Source: Verrucomicrobiia bacterium
GTDB lineage: Bacteria > Verrucomicrobiota > Verrucomicrobiia > Verrucomicrobiales > DEV007
DNA length: 32,226 nt
Direction of reading: 5' to 3'
NCBI GenBank assembly: GCA_020439945.1
Contig: JAGRPB010000053.1
Coordinates: 1 to 32,226 of the forward strand
Shown: one piece after another, positions 1-9,945 of the stretch
How the letters are laid out: the number at the start of each line of letters is the position of its first letter
How positions within the stretch are numbered: position 1 is the first letter of the stretch
Position numbers and translations under genes: made by a program
The notes under the pieces: generated by a model
Database searches by the model: none
What the model was told of the DNA's origin: nothing
Seen by the model: only the letters and a program-made list of their open reading frames with translations

Positions 1-3740
<3,740 letters not shown>

Positions 3741-3758
3741 GGAAAAAGAAAGATGAGA

Positions 3759-3830
3759 TCCGAAGTCGGTCACACAGTGTCCTTCGGAGCTGCATCAAAA
3801 TCAAATCGAGAAATCGTGATTTCTTGATGC
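3759..3830 (-). promoter_or_regulatory. Inverted repeats in the metH leader
   Basis: Two inverted repeats lie in the 191-bp gap between the upstream gene and metH. TCCGAAG (3759-3765) pairs with CTTCGGA (3782-3788) around a 16-nt loop, starting 19 nt before the metH ATG. GCATCAA (3792-3798) pairs with TTGATGC (3824-3830) and encloses the near-perfect palindrome GAAATCGTGATTTC (3810-3823). They could be an RNA leader structure or a protein-binding site. I could not match them to the SAM, SAH or cobalamin riboswitch consensus. There is no U-tract, so a factor-independent terminator is unlikely. Confidence 0.35.
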
Positions 3831-3931
3831 GTATTGGGCCGGCGTTGCGAGTCCCGGGAAGAATTCAATTCCTTGCCGGAACGTCACCGGCAGAAATCGA
3901 GGGCCGCAAATCAGCGATTCTGAAAAAGGGA

Positions 3932-4576
3932 TCAGCTAGCGATCGCAGCCGCGGAAATCGACTCATCTCCCGCTTGGCAGCTTCGAACCGGTTTCCAGAA
4001 AAACAGCGGCGTAGCGAACAGGCACCAGATCGTGTCACCGATCAGCGCATTGCGCAGGAAAAACAGCGAAGGCGGCCACGGACCGGGCAGGCCGACGGTC
4101 TGGCTCTGCCACCAACCGGCGAAACTCTTGGCATATTCCGGCATCGACAGCCAGGCCCAGGTATTGCCGAGCACGTAAAATAGCACGCTCGAAGTCAGGG
4201 TTCCCGCCACCATCACCCACCAGTGTTTGCCGAGCGTTCCACGGCCGATCGCCGCGCCCAGACAGGCGAATGCGGTGTAGGCGACCGCACTCGTGAGGGT
4301 GTACGTCCCGACGCCGGTGTCGTGACTGAGACCGAGAAAAATATCGCTCACCAGTAACAGGAGCGCCGGCACCCAGCAGAAACGCCAACCCAGCAAAAGA
4401 CCGCCCCCAAAACAGGTCGCCATGAGCGGCGCCGTGTTCCAGAGGTGATCGGCATCCGACTCGGCCACCCAGACGCGGTAACCGATCGTGAGCAGCATCA
4501 GCGCCGCAATCCACGAAACTCGCGGCCAAGCAGGAGAGCCAACCGAAGTTTCGGGAGTCGCGGCGTCCGATTTCAT
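3932..4576 (-). CDS. DUF6580-type, ECF transporter S-component-like membrane protein
   Basis: A 214-residue hydrophobic protein with about five to six predicted membrane segments (roughly 22-38, 47-64, 68-83, 95-112, 118-137, 170-192). The NTAPLMATCFGGGLLLG stretch followed by LLLVSDIFLGLSHD resembles the DUF6580 family, whose members look like substrate-binding S components of energy-coupling factor transporters. The match is from memory of the family pattern. There are four cysteines (55, 67, 105, 185). No EcfA or EcfT gene is visible, so it would be a solitary S-like protein. It starts 14 bp after the trxA stop and is followed in the same direction by metH. A role in cobalamin or precursor uptake is an attractive but unproven inference from that position. 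Confidence 0.7.
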   Translation of the reverse strand: MKSDAATPETSVGSPAWPRVSWIAALMLLTIGYRVWVAESDADHLWNTAPLMATCFGGGLLLGWRFCWVPALLLLVSDIFLGLSHDTGVGTYTLTSAVAYTAFACLGAAIGRGTLGKHWWVMVAGTLTSSVLFYVLGNTWAWLSMPEYAKSFAGWWQSQTVGLPGPWPPSLFFLRNALIGDTIWCLFATPLFFWKPVRSCQAGDESISAAAIAS

Positions 4577-4590
4577 CTTAAAAAGAACGC

Positions 4591-4920
4591 TCAGAGCGTG
4601 TTCAACTTCTGCACCAGGGCGTCCTTGGGCGTGCCCGCACCGACGACCTGGTCCTTGATTTCACCGTCCTTGAAGAAAAGCAGCAACGGGATCGAGCGAA
4701 CGCCGTATTTCGCCGCCAGCGCCTGATTGTCGTCGACGTTGACCTTGCCAATCTTGGCGGATTCGCCGATTTCGCCAGCGACCTGATCAAGGACCGGCCC
4801 GATCATGCGGCATGGCCCGCACCACTCGGCCCAGAAATCGACGAGAACGGGCACATCGGATTGGATGACTTCGGATTCGAAATTGTCTTCCGTGAGAGTG
4901 ACGATGGATTCGTGAGCCAT
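4591..4920 (-). CDS. trxA: Thioredoxin
   Basis: A 109-residue cytoplasmic dithiol/disulfide oxidoreductase that donates electrons to ribonucleotide reductase, methionine sulfoxide reductase and similar enzymes. The canonical active site WCGPC lies in VDFWAEWCGPCRMIGP, and the cis-proline loop RSIPLLLFF and the C-terminal helix are present. Length matches the family (105-110). I chose ATG 4920 (MAHESIVTLT) rather than the ATG 36 codons upstream, because the extension has no thioredoxin character. A perfect minus-strand TTGACA at 5044-5039 could be a -35 box; the hexamer 17 nt further on (TCCTTT) is a poor -10. Only 14 bp separate it from the next gene, suggesting cotranscription with the S-component-like gene. 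Confidence 0.96.
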   Translation of the reverse strand: MAHESIVTLTEDNFESEVIQSDVPVLVDFWAEWCGPCRMIGPVLDQVAGEIGESAKIGKVNVDDNQALAAKYGVRSIPLLLFFKDGEIKDQVVGAGTPKDALVQKLNTL

Positions 4921-5277
4921 GATATCTGGTGGGTGGGTTAGCAGGTGGAAATTGAGGAAATGGATAGAGGCTGGCGCCGATTTCGCGTGGCAATCGTGGC
5001 GAAAAAGGCAACGCCAAAGGACCGCCACTTGCCGCCTCTGTCAAGCTGGTGCGACCGGCATGACACGAAACAACACTTCGGCGTCGTCAGTGAGACGGAT
5101 TCACCCGTCGGTGCTTACAGGCACCGTGCGATCGGCCTCAATGGACAGCCAGAAGGCTGGAGAGACTCCGACAATCAATTCGCGACCCAAGGCTGTTTCC
5201 GGCCCAGCGGAATACGATCCTTCACCGGGATCCACCCGGTGGAGGAGAGATTCGGACTCGAGAACCGAGGCAGTGAA
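4921..5277. other. Gene-free 357-bp gap with a cluster of small hairpins
   Basis: No convincing protein gene was found on either strand. The interval holds at least four strong local inverted repeats: GACGG/CCGTC (5094-5109), CGGTGC/GCACCG (5109-5126), CAGCC/GGCTG with an AGAA loop on the plus strand (5146-5159), and CACCGGG/CCCGGTG with a 5-nt loop (5223-5241). A weaker CTCG/CGAG pair lies just before 5277. The cluster lies between the stop of the Pro/Ala-rich gene and the trxA promoter region, so it may be a 3' UTR, a terminator region or a structured small RNA. I did not recognise it as 6S, SRP, tmRNA or RNase P RNA. Confidence 0.5.
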
Positions 5278-6078
5278 TTATTTGCCCGCCGTCATCGTAA
5301 GAAACTCGATCACGAGCACAACGATGGCGAACAAGAGAACTACGATGGCGAATGGCATGAGTCCGGATTCTTCAAATTCTTCTTCCCACTCCTCCTCGGC
5401 TTCGGCCGCAGTCGACTTGATGTCGGGAGCTTTCGAGATGGTCGACGTCGCGGCGCCCCCGCCCATGGGCTGCGTCTGTTGCAGCTTCACGGTGGCTTTC
5501 GGCAGCGGCTTGGCGCCTCCGCCGAGAGCGGTGGTTTGCTTGCCGACCGGGGCACCACCACCTGGCGTGGGGGCCTTGGCCAGAGGAATCGTCTTGGCAC
5601 CGACAGGACCGCCGCCGCCGGGAACCGGAGCCGCCGGTTTCTTGGCGAGAGGGATCGTCTTGGCACCCGGAGCGGGCGCGCCCGGTGCCGGTGCTGCGGG
5701 AGCGGAAGGTGGCTTGGGAGCGGACGGAGCCGGAGGCGGTGCCGCACCACCCGCCGAGGGAGCCGAAGGCGGCCTGGGCGCTGATGGTGGCGGGGGAGCC
5801 GAAGGTGCCGGAGGCGGCGCGGGCGCGGCGGGCGCCGGAGGCGGCGAGGGTGCCGCCGCCTGAACCGGCTGCGTCGGCCCGGTCTCGTCTCCTGCGGAAA
5901 CCGGGGCGGTACCGCCTTTGGCCGGAACGGGAACCGTCGAGCCCTTCGGCGCCACAGGACCGGTGTCCTCGGGGCGCGCGCGCAGGGTGATCCGCACGGT
6001 TTCCTTCTTCAGCGGCACGGTGGAAGTCTTCGTCGAAGGCTTCGGCGGTTCGGGCGTCTGTGGCTCGGTGTCGCTCAT
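5278..6078 (-). CDS. Pro/Ala-rich low-complexity protein with C-terminal membrane anchor
   Basis: A 266-residue protein of unknown function. Residues 1-60 are polar and Lys/Thr-rich (STVPLKKETVRITLRA). Residues about 70-150 are almost pure Pro, Ala and Ser. Two near-identical GAKTIPLAK motifs follow, separated by Gly/Pro spacers, then an acidic cluster (AEEEWEEEFEESG), then one hydrophobic helix (MPFAIVVLLFAIVVLVIEFL) ending 6 residues before the C-terminus. There is no N-terminal signal, so it looks tail-anchored with a long disordered cytoplasmic part. Similar Lys/Thr-rich, proline-spaced proteins occur in Verrucomicrobiota (family recollection). The start ATG at 6078 follows an A/T-rich stretch, possibly the promoter. 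It diverges from the M20 peptidase gene. Confidence 0.8.
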   Translation of the reverse strand: MSDTEPQTPEPPKPSTKTSTVPLKKETVRITLRARPEDTGPVAPKGSTVPVPAKGGTAPVSAGDETGPTQPVQAAAPSPPPAPAAPAPPPAPSAPPPPSAPRPPSAPSAGGAAPPPAPSAPKPPSAPAAPAPGAPAPGAKTIPLAKKPAAPVPGGGGPVGAKTIPLAKAPTPGGGAPVGKQTTALGGGAKPLPKATVKLQQTQPMGGGAATSTISKAPDIKSTAAEAEEEWEEEFEESGLMPFAIVVLLFAIVVLVIEFLTMTAGK

Positions 6079-6259
6079 ATTCGAAATTTTTAAAAAATCT
6101 GAATCGCTATTTAGGGCCGCAATCGCGGTTCATGTCAATACCTTATTACGAATCCGTCACGCTATCTTTGTCCCAGCCTCGTCCCGATCCGGTTCACGAT
6201 CAATGGGACAGCGTCGTGAATTGCGCCTATGCTCTCCCTCCGGTTCATCGTCGACCGCC

Positions 6260-7411
6260 ATGAATACCCGTTTTTCCTCCGTCTCCGAACTGCTGCAGGC
6301 GCTCATCCGCATTCCCAGCGTCAATCCCGACGGCGCCATCGAGGATGGCACCACCGGCGAAGCGGCCTGTGCCGAGTTCGTCGGCGCTTTCCTGGAGAAT
6401 GAATGCGGCGCCGCGGTTCATTTCGACGAGGTCGAGCCCGGCCGTCCCAACGTGATCGGACGTTTGCCGGGAAAATCCGGCGAATCCGGAGCCCCCCGCA
6501 TTTTGTTCGCCCCTCACACCGACACCGTCAGCGTGACGGGCATGACCATCGATCCGTTCGGTGGAGAAATCCGCGACGGAAGAATCTGGGGTCGCGGCGC
6601 CAGCGACACCAAGGGAACCATGGCCGCCATGCTCTGGGCCTTTCGGGAATTGGGCGATCGCCTGCCGGAACTGAATGCGCAAATCAGCTTTGCCGGATTC
6701 ATGGGTGAGGAAACGGGGCAGCCCGGTTCCCAGCATTTTGCGAAAAAGTATCGCGGCCAGTACGACTTCGCCATCGTGGGCGAACCGACGAAGTTGGAGG
6801 TGGTCCACACCCACAAGGGCTGCATCTGGATCGATCTCATTTCCCATGGGCACGCCTGCCATGGCGCCTCACCGGAGAACGGCGAGAACGCGATCACCAA
6901 GCTGCTTCCCATCGTGCATGCGATCGACACCGACCTCCGCGCCGAACTGGCCACCTACGAACACCCCGTGCTCGGCACCTCCACCGTCAACATCGGCCAA
7001 CTCCATGGCGGATCGCGGACCAACATCGTGCCGGACCGCTGTGTGGCGTCGCTCGATTTCCGGGAAACCCCCGAGCTGGCTTCCGACGGCGGAGTGATGG
7101 AAAAACTTCGTGCCCTGCTGGCGCGCCACGGCTGGAGCGATTGCGTGGAAATCCAAGCGCCGGTCGAGACGAAACCGCTCAACACCGACATCGAGAACCC
7201 GTTCGTTCAGACCCTGTTGAGTCTGGGATCCAACCCTGTTGGAGCCCCCTGGTTCTGCGACGCCGCCTGGCTGGCCGAGTTGGGCGACATCCCCTCGGTC
7301 GCCTGCGGCCCGGGTTCCATCGCCCAGGCGCATACCAAGGACGAATGGCTGAAAGTCGAAGATCTCGAAGCCGGAGTGGATTTCTATCGGCGATTCCTGG
7401 AGGCGCTGTGA
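6260..7411 (+). CDS. M20 family metallopeptidase/deacylase (ArgE/DapE type)
   Basis: A 383-residue zinc-dependent amidohydrolase related to acetylornithine deacetylase and succinyl-diaminopimelate desuccinylase; the exact substrate cannot be assigned. Metal and catalytic residues are visible: APHTDTV (His86, Asp88), GRGASDTKG (Asp116), GEETGQPG (Glu150 general base, Glu151 ligand), GEPTKLE (Glu175), and a terminal His in AQAHTKDEW. The dimerisation-domain signature GHACHGASPENGENAI is present. ATG 6260 was chosen because the sequence before MNTRFSSVSELLQAL shows no family similarity and would run across the divergent promoter gap. Its stop overlaps the next start (ATGA arrangement), so the two genes are probably translated together. 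Confidence 0.92.
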   Translation: MNTRFSSVSELLQALIRIPSVNPDGAIEDGTTGEAACAEFVGAFLENECGAAVHFDEVEPGRPNVIGRLPGKSGESGAPRILFAPHTDTVSVTGMTIDPFGGEIRDGRIWGRGASDTKGTMAAMLWAFRELGDRLPELNAQISFAGFMGEETGQPGSQHFAKKYRGQYDFAIVGEPTKLEVVHTHKGCIWIDLISHGHACHGASPENGENAITKLLPIVHAIDTDLRAELATYEHPVLGTSTVNIGQLHGGSRTNIVPDRCVASLDFRETPELASDGGVMEKLRALLARHGWSDCVEIQAPVETKPLNTDIENPFVQTLLSLGSNPVGAPWFCDAAWLAELGDIPSVACGPGSIAQAHTKDEWLKVEDLEAGVDFYRRFLEAL

Positions 7412-7695
7412 TGATGAGATCCTTGGTTCGTCGCCATCGATGGACGCTGGTCAGCGTGGCCGGAGGATTGGCGTTCACAGCCTGGATCGGATCATATTTT
7501 CTTTGGCGACAGTCGAATCCATGGGGCGGATTCTCCGGGGCTCCACATCACTTCGTTGCCGTGCCCCAAGATTTTCCCAAGTCGCTTCGGATTGTCTATC
7601 TGCCATTGGTGGAACTGGAATACCACCTTACCGGAAGGCGCCCCGCCCTTGATGCAGAATCCCCCATCCGCTGCACCGCCGCCGCCCGTTTTTGA
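7411..7695 (+). CDS. Small hypothetical membrane protein
   Basis: A 94-residue protein that I do not recognise. A basic N-terminus (MMRSLVRRHR) is followed by one hydrophobic segment (about residues 12-31, ending WIGSYFLW), then a polar part containing RIVYLPLVELEYHLTGRRP. This suits a single-pass inner-membrane protein with its C-terminus outside. The ATG shares its A with the TGA of the M20 peptidase gene, a typical translational-coupling overlap, which supports it being real and functionally tied to that enzyme. It ends 19 bp before the stop of the convergent minus-strand gene. Confidence 0.65.
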   Translation: MMRSLVRRHRWTLVSVAGGLAFTAWIGSYFLWRQSNPWGGFSGAPHHFVAVPQDFPKSLRIVYLPLVELEYHLTGRRPALDAESPIRCTAAARF

Positions 7696-7714
7696 ACGGA
7701 AACGGATTTCTGTC

Positions 7715-9934
7715 TCAGTAGTTCACCGCACTGACCGCATCGAGATCGAACCCGGAACTGCCTTCGCCCGATATCGATCCGAGCATGTCGATATGGCGCA
7801 CGGGGTCTCCCCCGAAATCATCCCGGATCGCCTGATGCCCGGTGGACTGAATCCTGATGTACCGAATCCAGGTGAGGCCGGAAATTCCCAGCCGATCGAT
7901 GTCGAAGGAATCGCCGCCGCTCTGTGACGGCTTGGTCGGATCACCTCCAGTGGTGGCATTGCGCCCGGCAAAGCCCCGATTGTAGTAAAACGGATCCATT
8001 TCCACCGGAGTCGAGGACGGCCCGGCCGGAGGCACGACATCGATGGGAAAGCGAAACCACTCCCCCTCGAAGAGCGCGACGGAAACGATGGCCGGTTCCA
8101 TGAATCGCTGGTTGGGATCTCCACTGATGAAGAACACGTTTTCGAAGATCGTGAAATCCTCGCCGGGTCCGAGTTCGACGATGTTGTCCTCGAAGGAGAG
8201 CACCACGCTTCCGCCGGCGGCGTCGAGCGGCAGGGAAAAGTCCGCGTCGCGGGCCTGGAGCGAGAGCACTTCGTTCGCCGCCGAGGCGGGAGCGTAGGTG
8301 CCGCGACCGTCGGGTGGCCCGGTGACATTCAGCGGCAGAAAGGCGGCGCCGTGTCCGCCGGCGGCGAGGGGGCGAAAGACTTTCACCGCGTCGACGAACG
8401 GATCGGCAGTGGCCCCTTGCGTGGCCCGGCCGCGGACGAAGGGGAGTATTTGCGCGGAGGCGCGGCCAAAGGTGACCGGGGCTCTTCCGTCGGCGGGGTG
8501 CACGTAGAGCGCGTAGTGATAGGTGCCGCCGGTGGCGAGCCCGTGGTCGACGAAGTTACTGCCGGTTCCCTGGTAAACGACCGTCCCGGGATCGGTGGGA
8601 TCCGGCGATTCAGAGCGGGTCACCGTCACTCCGGCGATGGCGGCTCCGAATTGCCGACTCAGTTCGCCCGGCGACCAGGCGATCCCGGCTTTTTCCCGAC
8701 TTGGCACCACGGTGAGCAGGTTCCTGACCGGCAGGATGAAATCCTTGCTCTCCATCGCGCCGGCGCTGTCGACGACTTCGACGGTGAAGTGATAGGTGCT
8801 TTCGAGGGAGGGCGCCAGACCTTCGAGAACGCCGTCGGGGGACAGGTTCCAGGTCAGCCCGCCGGAGCCGAGGGGCAGATCCCCGCCGGCGACGCGGAAT
8901 TCGTAGGGCGGCAGACCGCCTTCCACTTCGAATGCCTGGAGATACGGACTCCCGGGCGAGGCGGGTGGAAGCTGGCGCGAGGTGACGAATTCGAGGGTCG
9001 ACGCAATGCGGAAAGGCAGCCGGATCGACTGTTCGTCTCCGCCCGCATCGGCGACGCGAAATTCCACCTCGCGATCGAAGCCGACGGATGAAATTCCGGT
9101 GAGTCGGCCGCTTTCCTCGTCCAGCGAAAAGCCCTCCGGCAAGGCCGAGGGAGCGCTCCATCGGTAGGGAGTGAGTCCTCCCGAGGCGGCAAGTTGGGCC
9201 GTGTAGTCGTCGCCCGTCCGGCCGTCCGGCAGCTCGGTGGTGTCAATGGTGAGCGGCAGGCCTTCATCGATCGCCAGGGTGTAGGAGGCGGAGTCTTCCG
9301 CGCCATCGGCATCGACGACGAACACATCGAGCGTGGCCGCCAGCTCGGTCTTCGAACTGCCGGTGAAAACGCCGCTATCGGAATCCATGGCGAAGCCGGT
9401 CGCGTCGATTTCGAATCGCCATTGATACGGCTCGGCACCGCCGACGGCCTCGAACTGGTATCGGATCGCTTCACCAACCCGATAACGCGGAGGCGAACCG
9501 CTGGTGATGTAGAGCGGCAGGTCATTGCCCCCGGCATCGGCTCCCTGACTTCCCAGAGTGAAAACCGGGAACCAGACCCCGTCGTGTCTGACCGCCCGAT
9601 GAATGCCTTCGCCGCCGGCTCCTTCGACCTGGCCCTGTCCATTCAGCCCCAGCCGGGCGAGCAGGGCCTGCTCCAGTTGGTCGGCTCGTTCCCTCTCCCC
9701 GGATTCGTCTTCGGCGTCCGCCGCCGCCTCGGGATCGAGGGTGATGGGTGAATTCGCCGACTCTCCCGGCTTTCCGGAATGCCCGGCCGCGTCCCCGGGA
9801 AACGTCTCCAGCCAGGCCTTCCCTCTTGGCTCGCCACTCATCTCGAAGCCAAGAAAAATGGCCAGCGGCAACCCCACCGCCGCCGCGACGAACGCGAGCA
9901 GCAGGCGAAACCGGAACTGGTCGTGGGGTGTCAT
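7715..9934 (-). CDS. Large exported protein with putative-Ig repeats
   Basis: A 739-residue protein of unknown function. A membrane anchor or uncleaved signal lies at about 10-31 (LLLAFVAAAVGLPLAIFLGF). After a charged, low-complexity stretch (about 35-115) come three beta-sandwich modules of the putative-Ig (He_PIG) type at about 140-225, 226-312 and 315-425, each with a GG-x-P-Y-x-W/F core (GGAEPYQWRF, GGLTPYRWSA, GGLPPYEFRV) and a D-x-x-x-G-x-x-x-G turn. A fibronectin-III-like segment (about 428-515) precedes a C-terminal region of some 220 residues with GPGEDFTIFENVFF and many Gly/Asp turns, like C-terminal regions of large surface proteins that I have seen without a known function. It begins 11 bp after the stop of the 900-residue gene, so the two form a likely operon. 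Confidence 0.8.
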   Translation of the reverse strand: MTPHDQFRFRLLLAFVAAAVGLPLAIFLGFEMSGEPRGKAWLETFPGDAAGHSGKPGESANSPITLDPEAAADAEDESGERERADQLEQALLARLGLNGQGQVEGAGGEGIHRAVRHDGVWFPVFTLGSQGADAGGNDLPLYITSGSPPRYRVGEAIRYQFEAVGGAEPYQWRFEIDATGFAMDSDSGVFTGSSKTELAATLDVFVVDADGAEDSASYTLAIDEGLPLTIDTTELPDGRTGDDYTAQLAASGGLTPYRWSAPSALPEGFSLDEESGRLTGISSVGFDREVEFRVADAGGDEQSIRLPFRIASTLEFVTSRQLPPASPGSPYLQAFEVEGGLPPYEFRVAGGDLPLGSGGLTWNLSPDGVLEGLAPSLESTYHFTVEVVDSAGAMESKDFILPVRNLLTVVPSREKAGIAWSPGELSRQFGAAIAGVTVTRSESPDPTDPGTVVYQGTGSNFVDHGLATGGTYHYALYVHPADGRAPVTFGRASAQILPFVRGRATQGATADPFVDAVKVFRPLAAGGHGAAFLPLNVTGPPDGRGTYAPASAANEVLSLQARDADFSLPLDAAGGSVVLSFEDNIVELGPGEDFTIFENVFFISGDPNQRFMEPAIVSVALFEGEWFRFPIDVVPPAGPSSTPVEMDPFYYNRGFAGRNATTGGDPTKPSQSGGDSFDIDRLGISGLTWIRYIRIQSTGHQAIRDDFGGDPVRHIDMLGSISGEGSSGFDLDAVSAVNY

Positions 9935-9945
9935 GCGGTGAGAAA

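Noticed and set aside
3741..3931. SAM, SAH or cobalamin riboswitch upstream of metH
   Set aside because: The invariant boxes of these classes are absent; only generic inverted repeats are seen.
5170..5225. GGGCCGGAAACAGCC on the minus strand, like the SRP RNA loop
   Set aside because: Bacterial SRP RNA needs the GGTCCGGAAGGAAGCAGCC core; the match is partial and the flanks do not pair as required.
5918..6259. N-terminal extension of the M20 peptidase
   Set aside because: The extra codons overlap the divergent Pro/Ala-rich gene and have no family similarity.
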